This document shows positions 19,328-28,545 of a stretch of 64,000 bases of DNA, piece after piece (within the stretch, counting starts at the first letter, position 1; every line of letters begins with the position of its first letter). The position numbers were made by a program, and so were the translations under genes. The stretch is from Symsagittifera roscoffensis (Eukaryota > Xenacoelomorpha > Acoela > Convolutidae): positions 64,907,548 through 64,971,547 of the forward strand of contig NC_087064.1 in assembly GCF_963678635.1 (NCBI RefSeq), given 5' to 3'. Under the pieces are notes generated by a model. The model was not told the origin of the DNA. It made no database searches and was given only the letters and a program-made list of their open reading frames with translations.

Positions 19328-22300
19328 TCATCTCGCACTCTTCGCCTTGGAGGTACTGCACCCTGACGTACTAGATACGGCAAACTGTCTCAACAGTTCC
19401 TCTTCATCATCGGAGCTAATCACAATCTCCTCCCAAGCCTTCAGCTGCTCGTAGGATCGCATCCATTCTCTTTGCTCTTGCAACCTCTTTGCTTGGTTGG
19501 GTAGTGCCTTCACCCTAGATTCCCGGTTCAAACAAAAGGAGTTGTGCAGGCTCAAGCTCACGTTCTTCGCCAGGTTCTCCTCTAGTATCGATTCCCTCGC
19601 CTTGGTATTGTCTCTAGACATTTTACCCACTCTCTTCCATCCTGTCGTGATTGCATTACGATGGGTTAACAGGGGTCTCTTGAAAGCTTCCGGCCCAATC
19701 TCGGCCTGGAACTGTCGATACTCCTTTCGATGTTTTCTCATGTGATCTTTCGTTGTCATGTACAACCAGGACGTCAGCGTCGCCCGAAACCATGGGAAGT
19801 ACCTCAAACGGCTCCAGACATGTCTGACTTCCGTTGGTATGGCGAATACCTTGCACGCAGTCTCAAACAACTCGAGTCTCCTACTGTAGTCTATCGCGTA
19901 TATTGACTCTGCCGTTGGCGTCCCCGCTTCCCGATACTTCGTTATATTCTCTTTTATCCATCTCAGAGCCAAGATCGTACTCACTACCAAGATCGTCGCC
20001 TTCTGTCGGTGATCCGGTAGTCCGATCGACCGGATTTCTTCCATATCCCACACCAGGCAAAGGTTCTTGTGATCTGGATACCACACCGTTTGCGCTAAAC
20101 AGTGGCATGGGCATTCTCCATGGGTGATTTCAATGCTCCTGAGGTTACGCTCCCCCGAGGCTTCCAAGAGAGGCTCAAGCTCCATCATTTTCTCATGCAT
20201 CGTGTCGTTATCTTCCAGGTTTGGAGCACTTCCCACAGGTTTTCCGATCACGTTTTGTCTCTCGTGATTGCTTGTGTTCTCTCTCTCCAACTTCAAAAGT
20301 TCTTCTCCCCAGATTTCACTCAAGTCATCTCTCAATTCTTTTGGTACTGTCCCTCTGATTTTTCTCAACAACTTGTGCGAGTGATGCGATATCCGAGCCA
20401 ACCTCACGCACTTGGGCACTGAGAAGGCCTTGTCCACCAGTACTCTCTGGCTGGATGCTTCCACCATCACCATGTGCAGTGGGTAGTGACTTCCGCACAA
20501 GTTGGCCATCATTGACCCTATCAGCGATTTCGCGTTCAATGGCAAGCCATAAGCTTCGCTCATGGGAAATCCCATTTCCGCCTCGAGACCAACCTTCCAG
20601 CTCCGGATGTGTTTTTGAGTCACCTGCAACACCCCGGGCCATGATTCTACGCTCAACGCCGTCACTAAATGATGTTCAGATTCTAGTCTTTCCAGTGACT
20701 GCAGACTACACATTCTCGAGAAGAATCCGAGAGCTGTCGCTATATTCACCGTGGTTCTCGCGTAACACTCCGCTACTATTTGCACTTCACTTTTCTCCCT
20801 TTCTGTTATGTCTTCGAACCAAGTGACCAGGTCTTCTTTTTGAAATGACAGTATTCTAACGCATGACCGTCCATCGCATGTGTGCTCTCCGTTTCCACAC
20901 GTCGAATCCAGACAGCTACCCGGCTCCAATTTCTTTGCTGACCCGGGATTACTAGTCTTTTCGCCTGGCTCTTGCATCTGAGGTGAAATTAGCTTATGCA
21001 GCACACTCAACTTTGCCAGATCTTCATCTTCCGTTGGTGCTAACCTCACTCGCTCGGTGGTTTCTTCGATCAGACTCGCGTGGGGATGTGGACACCAGGA
21101 GGGTCTTAATAGCTTCCATACCACTCCCAAGTTCGTGGTTAACAAGCCATTTCCATCGCCCATGTTCACTTCAACTCTCTTGTTTGAACGCGGTATGCTC
21201 ACCACCTCTGATGTTTTCTCAAGAATCAGGCCCAGGCTCGGCCCCTCTTTTTCCACCGCGTCTATTTCCATTATTCTTTCTGTCCAAAACTTCAGTAGCT
21301 CCGCTACCTCATGGTTCCTGTGGGCGCCTCCAGCTTCCGAGTCTAAGAAGGGGTTGTAGGCCATTCCCATCACTCCAGACACATATTGGTATTCCCCCTT
21401 CTCGCTGATTCTCGAGTACTGCTCTGACGAGGCCAGGTTACGGTGAACATCATGTTCTTCTTTGAACTTCTTATTATAAAACCTCCGTACCTCGTCTAGC
21501 TTCCTATGGTTCTCTAGGGATAGTCTGGAACCCTCTTCCTTTTCTATTCCTGTGCTCTGATACACGTTCAAGATGACCGTTGAGACTCTTTTTTCCATGG
21601 TTTTGCTTACGCTTGCTCTCTGTTGGCATGCCAGGATGGTGCTATCAGACATCATCGACATTATCCATCTCAAGAAACACGTGGCATCCTTTCTTCTGGC
21701 CAGGCTCAAGCCTGAGTTGTCCCTGGCTACGTGTTGCATCAGTGCCTGATACACATCTAGCTTCCTGCTTCCCAACTTCAGCCTGTCATACGAGGTCAGT
21801 GTTTCCAACTCTATCCCCACCAGACTCCAGGTGAACATTAATTGTCCTGCAGTTCTAACGAAGGGATTCGCCATTAATGGTGGTGCTGATGAGGGTGTCC
21901 TCATTGCTTCTTCAAAATGATCCTTCAACAAACTCTGCCAGGACCTCTTCAGATGATTTGCCATTTCTATTCTATTAACCTCGGCCTTTTGCTGGGTGGC
22001 CCAATTGCGTCGCTTGCGAGCTACTCCACTGTCCAACTTCTTCCAGCAGTCCTCCATTTCTTTCAATGTTTCAAGGGCCACCCACCACGTCCGGGAGGTG
22101 TTCCTCGTCTTGTTCCTTTCCAATGGATCACTTGTCACTCGCTTGCCCGTGGCCTGGTGTGCCTTCGAGATCCATTCTTTGCCGACATCTACTTCCCATG
22201 TCTGTCCGTTCGTTGAACCTCTCTTCACGTTTATCTTCTGAGGCTTGAAGTCTTCCTCCGATGTCGAACTGGTGGAAACCTCTATTTCCCTCTCTACTTC

Positions 22301-22825
22301 AAGTGGTCTTCTGAGCTCCGAGCTGCTCTTGTATGCCGCCGTCTTACATCGAGCCAAAACCATGGGCGCCGTCTCTCTCAAGTTTCCTTCCGAAACAGCA
22401 TCCACTGAAGGACTACCCAATCCTTCCACTTCTCTCTTCCTCTTGCGAGTCTTCACATCTCTACTTGAGGGTGTTGTGGCTACCATCACTGATTCGACCT
22501 CTCCATCCACTCCTTCCAACTCTTGCCTCCCCCCTGCTCGAGCCTTAAGGATATTAGTACTTTTAATCATATTACTAGTCCCAACCTTATCCCTTTTTAT
22601 ATCATCAACCATTTTATCTACAGTTTTTTGTCTCCGAGTAGAGCTGTCCTCACATTTTTCTTCTCTAGTCTTCGATCGTGAATTCCTCAGCTCTACCAGC
22701 TTGCTCAGTAGCTCTTTTCTCGCCTTCTCATCCAGGCCCGTTCCTATCAGAAGCGGTTCTCCAAATCTTACGACTGTGTCCCACAGTTCCTCCTTGAATT
22801 TGTCCAGCGTCGTCTCGCTGCCCAC
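19328..22825 (-). CDS. A ORF-X2: 1165-residue protein of unknown function
   Basis: An intact long frame, the last ORF of the element; homologous broken copies lie in C and a C-terminal remnant lies in B. No catalytic domain is recognised. Visible: a basic, Ser/Thr-rich N-terminal 260 residues with 'TRKRKREVEG' (possible nuclear signal); a helical middle; Cys/His clusters ('SWCPHPHASLI', 'CLDSTCGNGEHTCDGRSC', 'ECPCHCLAQTVWYPDHKNLC') that could bind metal; and a conserved C-terminal 'WFRATLTSWLYM...' block. The end, 'EEIVISSDDEEELL', looks like a SUMO-interaction motif (hydrophobic core followed by acidic run). The start used is a GTG at 22825; the frame is open to about 22880 and overlaps the preceding ORF in another frame, so it may be reached by frameshift or be part of a longer precursor. 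Conservation between A and C points to selection on the protein. Confidence 0.75.
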   Translation of the reverse strand: MGSETTLDKFKEELWDTVVRFGEPLLIGTGLDEKARKELLSKLVELRNSRSKTREEKCEDSSTRRQKTVDKMVDDIKRDKVGTSNMIKSTNILKARAGGRQELEGVDGEVESVMVATTPSSRDVKTRKRKREVEGLGSPSVDAVSEGNLRETAPMVLARCKTAAYKSSSELRRPLEVEREIEVSTSSTSEEDFKPQKINVKRGSTNGQTWEVDVGKEWISKAHQATGKRVTSDPLERNKTRNTSRTWWVALETLKEMEDCWKKLDSGVARKRRNWATQQKAEVNRIEMANHLKRSWQSLLKDHFEEAMRTPSSAPPLMANPFVRTAGQLMFTWSLVGIELETLTSYDRLKLGSRKLDVYQALMQHVARDNSGLSLARRKDATCFLRWIMSMMSDSTILACQQRASVSKTMEKRVSTVILNVYQSTGIEKEEGSRLSLENHRKLDEVRRFYNKKFKEEHDVHRNLASSEQYSRISEKGEYQYVSGVMGMAYNPFLDSEAGGAHRNHEVAELLKFWTERIMEIDAVEKEGPSLGLILEKTSEVVSIPRSNKRVEVNMGDGNGLLTTNLGVVWKLLRPSWCPHPHASLIEETTERVRLAPTEDEDLAKLSVLHKLISPQMQEPGEKTSNPGSAKKLEPGSCLDSTCGNGEHTCDGRSCVRILSFQKEDLVTWFEDITEREKSEVQIVAECYARTTVNIATALGFFSRMCSLQSLERLESEHHLVTALSVESWPGVLQVTQKHIRSWKVGLEAEMGFPMSEAYGLPLNAKSLIGSMMANLCGSHYPLHMVMVEASSQRVLVDKAFSVPKCVRLARISHHSHKLLRKIRGTVPKELRDDLSEIWGEELLKLERENTSNHERQNVIGKPVGSAPNLEDNDTMHEKMMELEPLLEASGERNLRSIEITHGECPCHCLAQTVWYPDHKNLCLVWDMEEIRSIGLPDHRQKATILVVSTILALRWIKENITKYREAGTPTAESIYAIDYSRRLELFETACKVFAIPTEVRHVWSRLRYFPWFRATLTSWLYMTTKDHMRKHRKEYRQFQAEIGPEAFKRPLLTHRNAITTGWKRVGKMSRDNTKARESILEENLAKNVSLSLHNSFCLNRESRVKALPNQAKRLQEQREWMRSYEQLKAWEEIVISSDDEEELLRQFAVSSTSGCSTSKAKSAR

Positions 22826-25280
22826 TTCTGGCAGTATCTGAGGAATATGTCCCTGTGGCAGTATCTGCCCAATTCTCCTCGCTCAAGTCTTTCAACAGCT
22901 CTTGAGTGGTGAGCTCCTCCCCTGATGGCCCTGGTTCAGGCGTATTCCCCACTTCCATGTCTTCACCGGCTTCACTGAGAGTTTCATCCATACTCTCTTC
23001 TTCTGACTCATGTCTCCTTCTCTCGAGAATTTTCTTAAATCGGTCCTCGACGGGTCCACTCCTCTTGTCTCCAGGCGTGTCCACGGACAGTGGTGATGGT
23101 GTCGTAGGATCCAGCTTTTTGTATTCCGTCAGTGCTACATGCAGTTGACCTGCTGCATCTAGTTCTGTTCCTTCCTGTCTTATTTCCACCTGTTCCAAGC
23201 CATAGGGCGCCTTATATTTTCTCGTGGCAAATTTCATGTCGTCCACCAGTGCGACGTGCCCCTCCATCACAATCATCCTGCCATCATCCCATATGGGTAA
23301 CATGCTCTCAAGTCCCTCCTTCTCTAGAGTTCTCAAGACCTTCCGCACCTCATACCCTGGGGGCTGCGAACCTCTACTCTTTTTCGCTTGCGTCGTCCAC
23401 GAATTTACCTTCATCTCGCTGGTATGGAAGTAGACCGCCGCCGTGTAGCCAATGAACAGGGGGTCCCAGCCATCAGTGAAATCCTTCTGCGTTTCCTCCG
23501 TCGTCATCCTCGCCATTATGGAGGGAACTACCAAGGGACTGTTCATTCCTAAGGTCATCCTCCTGACTATTGGGAACTCAGGCATGGTGGCTGGGAGGAT
23601 TTCTTTCTCCATTATGGTCTCCAGCTCCCTCTTCACCAGTGCGAAGCACTCCTTCCAGGCAGGAATTCTCAAGATTTCTCGTCCGTCCGCCGTCAATGGG
23701 TTCAAGTTCCAGAACTTGGGATACATTTCGATGGGACCCTCTCGCTTGCCTCCCATTCTACATTGCATTTGCCCCCTGAAGTTGTACACTATTAGCTCGG
23801 CATCTTTCACCTTTCCAAAGAGTACCGTGTTGCTCATTCGCCCTCTGAGCACCTCCTGCTGACACCAATTTAACGCCGTCCCATCCAGTATACTGATAAG
23901 ACTCAAGTGCGTTACAGAGTGACGATACGTTGTCACCAGGGGGTCTGGGAACGCGTACGTCACTGCTGGACCATAAATGCAGGTCACCACCTCCTCTAGG
24001 CCCCGGATTATCCCCATTGGGTCCGACCTCATTGCCAGGCATAGGTCCGTCAGCAGAGGCATCCCTCTGTTCGTCTTCTTCCATTCTTCTCTCGAAGTTG
24101 GATTCTCATCTTCACCCGTCATGTGCCGATTTTGCATCATGAGGTATTGTACTAGCAACGTCTTCAACCCTGCGGCACACTTGTAGGAGCTGGTTTCAAT
24201 GCTCGTGTGGACTCTCCCCATAGACAGAGGCTCTCCATATTCCATTAATCGATGAAACGACACCAATTCCCCATGGGTCAAGAGCACTAGTGCCAGGTAC
24301 CCATCAACTCGAAGTGTCTCCACTCCCCGACTAAACATGTATGCTGGGCCCATGTTGAACAAGTATCTGGGGTAGACCAAATACAGGGCCAAGAGCAGGC
24401 TGATGGGCATGCCCAGTATCTCCTGCACGAAGGCTCCAAAGATAGTCGCCGTGGTACCGAATATTCCTGCCAAGAATTCCTTCTCCCAGCAAGGACTCAA
24501 GAACTTGAGAATCTCGTAATCCCTCCGAGTCTTCAATTCGCCTTTGGCGTGCTCTCTCCAGAACCCTCCAATCGTCACTTCATTGGCGGCCGAGACAAAT
24601 CTAGCCACCGTCATGTCTCTTACTTCGGCCAGCTCCAGTTGCTTCTCTAGAAAACTCCAGACTTGTTTCACGAGGAGTGGTGCTTCCTCCCTTGTCTTAT
24701 TCGTGGCGTTCTCCAGCCTTGGTGTCAAAAATGGCCACCAGCCATTCTCTTGAGTCAAACGATATTTCATCGATCCTAATTGCTTTTCCGTCTCGGCCAC
24801 ATTTCTTCTCTCGTTACTGGGACCTCTAGACTTGCTGGTGGAGTTTGTGATCTTCACATCCATACTCCGAAACCACAGGCTGGCCGTTAATTTGCTTATC
24901 GCCGGGTGATCGTCCCCGATGACTGGGATGAACTTGAGTTGCCTGGCAAAGTTCGATATCTCTAGCAAGAGCACCTCGTCTAATACGATCAGGATGTCGG
25001 CTAGTCCATAAAAGCCCCTCAGTGCATGAGATATGTCCGCCCATGCCGCCGCCAATTCTGACTTGCGAAGCCTCAGGTTCGATGGCTCCAACTCCCGATT
25101 GGGGGCTGCCATTAGAATCCGCCATTCATTCCCTTCTGCTATCAGGATCAAGACCGCGTACACGAACTGTAGGGCGGGTGGCATATTCGCGTATCCAGGG
25201 GATGTGGTAAACACCACCTTCGTCTTGGACCCGAATCTCGAGACAACATTCTCTTGCACTTCATTCATCGCCGCAAACAA
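22728..25280 (-). CDS. A ORF-X1: 850-residue protein of unknown function with SGNH-like N-terminus
   Basis: A long frame open from about 25370, overlapping the end of the SGNH ORF in a -1-shifted frame; the first codon given is a TTG. The N-terminal 100 or so residues ('TKVVFTTSPGYANMP...WRILMAAPN') look like the continuation of a degenerate SGNH fold whose first half ends the previous ORF ('VIVAGSDFEG', 'LLLFAGMNDHL'). The centre has a hydrophobic run near residues 270-320 ('FGAFVQEILGMPISLLLAL'), perhaps a membrane or core helix. The C-terminus is acidic and Pro/Ser-rich. No known catalytic motif. The homologous C-terminus in element C (63998-63306) is about 50 residues longer before its frame ends, so A has a deletion at this junction. 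Confidence 0.7.
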   Translation of the reverse strand: MFAAMNEVQENVVSRFGSKTKVVFTTSPGYANMPPALQFVYAVLILIAEGNEWRILMAAPNRELEPSNLRLRKSELAAAWADISHALRGFYGLADILIVLDEVLLLEISNFARQLKFIPVIGDDHPAISKLTASLWFRSMDVKITNSTSKSRGPSNERRNVAETEKQLGSMKYRLTQENGWWPFLTPRLENATNKTREEAPLLVKQVWSFLEKQLELAEVRDMTVARFVSAANEVTIGGFWREHAKGELKTRRDYEILKFLSPCWEKEFLAGIFGTTATIFGAFVQEILGMPISLLLALYLVYPRYLFNMGPAYMFSRGVETLRVDGYLALVLLTHGELVSFHRLMEYGEPLSMGRVHTSIETSSYKCAAGLKTLLVQYLMMQNRHMTGEDENPTSREEWKKTNRGMPLLTDLCLAMRSDPMGIIRGLEEVVTCIYGPAVTYAFPDPLVTTYRHSVTHLSLISILDGTALNWCQQEVLRGRMSNTVLFGKVKDAELIVYNFRGQMQCRMGGKREGPIEMYPKFWNLNPLTADGREILRIPAWKECFALVKRELETIMEKEILPATMPEFPIVRRMTLGMNSPLVVPSIMARMTTEETQKDFTDGWDPLFIGYTAAVYFHTSEMKVNSWTTQAKKSRGSQPPGYEVRKVLRTLEKEGLESMLPIWDDGRMIVMEGHVALVDDMKFATRKYKAPYGLEQVEIRQEGTELDAAGQLHVALTEYKKLDPTTPSPLSVDTPGDKRSGPVEDRFKKILERRRHESEEESMDETLSEAGEDMEVGNTPEPGPSGEELTTQELLKDLSEENWADTATGTYSSDTARSGQRDDAGQIQGGTVGHSRKIWRTASDRNGPG

Positions 25281-25330
25281 CGCTTGAATGGCTTCCCATA
25301 TCTTCCTTGATGTCGGAATTTCATCGCCCT

Positions 25331-26848
25331 TTAGTTGCTCAAGAAACCCATCGCGTGCAGGTGATCATTCATCCCTGCAAACAACAGCAGCTCAGGTTCA
25401 CAGGGCATCTCCGACTTTATTGCCACTACCAGAGTTAACATCTGATTTAATTCAGCTCCTGGCAAAGAGTATATCAAAGTCTCCGGCCAGAACATTTTGG
25501 GAGACGTTCCTTCGAAATCTGATCCCGCCACAATGACTACTCTCGCAGCAGCTGGATCTGCTCTATCATAAACTGCCAGGGTTTTGGCCAGCTGGGTACT
25601 CCCACAGGGCTTCCCGTACCTGGGATCTTCCGCCAATTTCGAGCCTTCGTAAGCGGCATCTGGCAATCCCGTTCCTCCCGGATTGAGTAGCTTGTCTATC
25701 ACCTTCAACTGTGCCGGGGTTGCCAACCTGATCCTGGCGATGCTAGTTCGGTGCTTGGGGGGTTCTGCTATAAGTCCAGGACTCCCCAGCAGCTTGATAG
25801 GTCTGTAGTTAATGGGTCCCATGATCGCTTTTGTGGGAATTCCAGTCAGGTCTGTGGTCTCCATCAACTTCGCTCTCGAGAAGTGCGCCTCATGAGCTTT
25901 CAACCAGTCCACGCAATGATGCCTATTCAAATCCTCGTGTGACACTCGTTCGATCCCCAGGGTTTCCGCCAATTCTTGCCTGCATTCCAAACTCTCTAGA
26001 TCCAGTTCTTTCACCTTCTCAGGATATCTCAAGCGAGCGGTCTCCATAGGCTTATTTTCCCGTTTGCTCTCTGCCACTACCACTGAGGATATCGCCGAGC
26101 TTGGAGGTGTTGATGACGTCACCTCCTCAGACTCCATTGGCGTGGCACTCTGCAATCTGGTCTGGCTGCTCCTTGAACTGTCTCTAGTGTCAACTCTCGG
26201 TCCCAAGCGACCAGACAAGGCCCTTGAGGCAAGGAATTGTGGGTTCGGAGGTGGTCCTAATGTGAATTGGGCTGTCTCTAGCAGATCCGCCTCCAGCGCA
26301 TTTATGTGTTCTTGGAAGACGTCGTTTAGCCACTCTGCTCCCCTCGGTCTATCAAAATGGATTCCATCACTGGAGGTGTCTTCAGGGAATCCCTCTTTCT
26401 CCATGCGCTCTGCCACGTCCAACAGTCTGACAGGGAGCACACTCTTCCGGTGGATGTATCTTATCACCTTGTTTAGGTTCCGCACCTTTTCGTTCATCTC
26501 CAAGGCGTGCTGATCAAACATCATGTTGTAGGGGACAGTACATATCGTCAACAGGATGGGGTCCATCTGAATCCTCAGTTCCTCAAGAAGGCAGCTCACC
26601 TTATCGTGCAGCCTTGTTATTTTCCTCGCTTCACCCCTTGATACATCGTTGGTCCCGACCATCAGGGTCACCGTGTATACTTTGGTCATCCCCAGCATGT
26701 CAAGCGTTGCCAACATCTGTGGCGTGGCAGCTCCAGCGAAACTCAAGATTCCCGTCTGCCAGTGCGATCGGATCCGGGTCAACACCCGCACCAGGCTGTC
26801 CCCTACGATTAGATGAACCGCACCTTCTGGTACCCGGGGTGGCGCCAA
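25331..26848 (-). CDS. A SGNH (GDSL-like) hydrolase ORF
   Basis: A 505-residue frame with a complete SGNH esterase signature: GDS with nucleophile Ser18, block II 'SFAGAATP' Gly, 'VGTND' with Asn67, and 'SDGIHFDRP' with Asp161 and His164. It would hydrolyse esters; the substrate is unknown. Established precedent: esterase domains of this fold occur in ORF1 of CR1-like LINEs. Residues 260-400 are unassigned, and residues about 425-500 start a second, degenerate SGNH-like unit. There is no ATG at the start: the frame continues upstream, in frame across one TAG (26852-26854), into the coiled-coil ORF. The matching region of element B has no stop, so the natural product is probably coiled coil plus SGNH. 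Confidence 0.85.
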   Translation of the reverse strand: MAPPRVPEGAVHLIVGDSLVRVLTRIRSHWQTGILSFAGAATPQMLATLDMLGMTKVYTVTLMVGTNDVSRGEARKITRLHDKVSCLLEELRIQMDPILLTICTVPYNMMFDQHALEMNEKVRNLNKVIRYIHRKSVLPVRLLDVAERMEKEGFPEDTSSDGIHFDRPRGAEWLNDVFQEHINALEADLLETAQFTLGPPPNPQFLASRALSGRLGPRVDTRDSSRSSQTRLQSATPMESEEVTSSTPPSSAISSVVVAESKRENKPMETARLRYPEKVKELDLESLECRQELAETLGIERVSHEDLNRHHCVDWLKAHEAHFSRAKLMETTDLTGIPTKAIMGPINYRPIKLLGSPGLIAEPPKHRTSIARIRLATPAQLKVIDKLLNPGGTGLPDAAYEGSKLAEDPRYGKPCGSTQLAKTLAVYDRADPAAARVVIVAGSDFEGTSPKMFWPETLIYSLPGAELNQMLTLVVAIKSEMPCEPELLLFAGMNDHLHAMGFLSN

Positions 26849-26851
26849 GTA

Positions 26852-28045
26852 CTACACCCAGGCCGCATCATGAAAGCAGTCTCTCCTAGCTTTCTGCTCC
26901 GTACTCCAGTCCAGCCGATTGTGCCTGTGGTACCTCCCCTCTGTATTCTTCTTATAACTCAAGATCACGACACTCCTAACCGGCTGTTCCCTCCACGTCG
27001 GGGGAAGCTCCGGTCTTGCCGAACTCTCACGACTCTTTTGTCGCAATCTCTCGCCCAGTTCTCTCAGACGCGATGAGCCGCCGCTCACCTGACTGTCACT
27101 CGAGGTCGAGGTTGGGGTATATCCCGGCAGCTCCACATCCATCAGTGGGCGTATGGGTTGCGTCTCTAGGCTACGCAAGGAAGACGTTGCGTCATTCGGT
27201 ATCCAAACTTCCAACCCTTCACTCGTGTGTTCTCGGGCCTCGCGGTCAAGGTTGAACCGTGCTCTTGCTCTGGGGGCTTCATCCACCTCCATACGTGACT
27301 CTGGCCTCGAGCTGGTGACCACTCGCTCCTTCGGCCTGGCTCCCTTCTGTGCATCAAGCTCGCGTTGTCGTTGTTCTATTCTGTCCAATTCCGACCTCAG
27401 TTGATCACGATTTGCGGCGTTCTCCCGCACCCTTAACTCCTGTTGATGTTCAGCTTTTTGTATCTCAAGCAACCTCAGAGCCTGGTCTCGCTCGTTGACC
27501 GCTTGGTCCCTTTCCAGCTGAACCTTCTCCCGATCCAGCTTTGCCTGATCCCGATCGAGGTTCGCCTTATTCCTTTCCTTCTGCGTCTTCTCGAGCTCTT
27601 TCTTTAGAACACCTAGATCCGGATATGCCTCGGTCGTCTGTTGCATTCGTGACATCGATGGCACCCTACTCGAGCTCTGGCTTGTGGACCTTACTGTTGG
27701 CCTAGTCGGTAGTGGGAATTCCCCTGCGCCATATTCGGTATTGTTATTCAGGCCAGGATTCCTTGCCAAGTCAAAACCCCTTACTCCTCCATCCACATTC
27801 CAAGACAACCATCTGGTCTGTTCTTGGTTCGATATTCCCTCGGTGGTGTAGCCGATCATCAAGACAGCCTCCGTTGCAGACTCCCTGCACTCACCCTGGT
27901 CCTCCAACTGGAGGATGGCATTCAGCATCACCGCCATTCTCTCGTCTATTTGGGTGTAGTCCAAGTCCCTCAGGCGTCTGTACAGCTCATCAAGAGTGGG
28001 CTTCTTCAGGGTCGCGGGCACGGATTTCCATAATCGGTCTGCCAT
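26852..28045 (-). CDS. A coiled-coil ORF preceding SGNH
   Basis: A 397-residue protein starting at ATG 28045. An N-terminal helical domain ('ELYRRLRDLDYTQIDERM') is followed by a Ser/Arg-rich linker and a long charged coiled coil at about residues 150-245 (repeated 'LDREKVQLERDQAVNERDQ'-like heptads). Then come a basic/acidic linker and 'CFHDAAWV', ending in TAG. Element B keeps the same layout (54660-55916), with the frame running on into SGNH. By analogy with LINE ORF1 proteins it may oligomerise and bind RNA; that is inference. Confidence 0.75.
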   Translation of the reverse strand: MADRLWKSVPATLKKPTLDELYRRLRDLDYTQIDERMAVMLNAILQLEDQGECRESATEAVLMIGYTTEGISNQEQTRWLSWNVDGGVRGFDLARNPGLNNNTEYGAGEFPLPTRPTVRSTSQSSSRVPSMSRMQQTTEAYPDLGVLKKELEKTQKERNKANLDRDQAKLDREKVQLERDQAVNERDQALRLLEIQKAEHQQELRVRENAANRDQLRSELDRIEQRQRELDAQKGARPKERVVTSSRPESRMEVDEAPRARARFNLDREAREHTSEGLEVWIPNDATSSLRSLETQPIRPLMDVELPGYTPTSTSSDSQVSGGSSRLRELGERLRQKSRESSARPELPPTWREQPVRSVVILSYKKNTEGRYHRHNRLDWSTEQKARRDCFHDAAWV

Positions 28046-28545
28046 TCTTCGTGACTTCGGGATGTATACAGGTATGTGTTAACCAGCTCAAGAATTACCT
28101 TACCGACTCAAGTATTACCCAACTCAAGAATTCTCTCGAAATGTTCCCTTGCAAATACTTGCTGTAAGTGCCGATTATCGCGAGTTCAATCAAGGTTTCT
28201 CTCTCTGTTTCTCGCTTGAGTATAGTTGGATTTTCAACTTTGTTTTTCAAACTTGATCTGAAAACAGAAAGCATATTGAAACTTGACATGTCATGTTCCT
28301 AACCTAGAGACCCCCCTTTTACCAGTATGGTTAAAATCTTATCATTTTCATATCACTTAAAACAATTCAATTGGAATTCCCTTAAAAGCATGCAGATTCA
28401 TTTTATGTTTTAGCACCATTAACTCGTTTTAAAATTTAATTGTCATGCCAATCATATCTTTAAGATCCCTTTACCTGCGCCGCACCCCAGTACCTAACTC
28501 AAGACTCCTCCTTCACACCCGACTCGATACCCCCATGTACCCGAC
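28046..28545. other. A: spacer between integrase-macro ORF and coiled-coil ORF
   Basis: About 500 bp of non-coding DNA. It holds three close CTCAAG motifs at 28086-28130 and a T-rich middle. It may contain a splice acceptor or internal initiation signal for the downstream ORFs; none is certain. Confidence 0.5.

Noticed and set aside
18795-19454. 219-residue + strand frame
   Set aside because: It spans LTR, PPT, 3' UTR and the antisense of ORF-X2 of element A.
20983-24186. Many + strand frames of 60-200 residues opposite ORF-X1 and ORF-X2
   Set aside because: Antisense shadows of GC-richer coding DNA, Ser/Pro/Leu-rich without motifs and not kept in element C.
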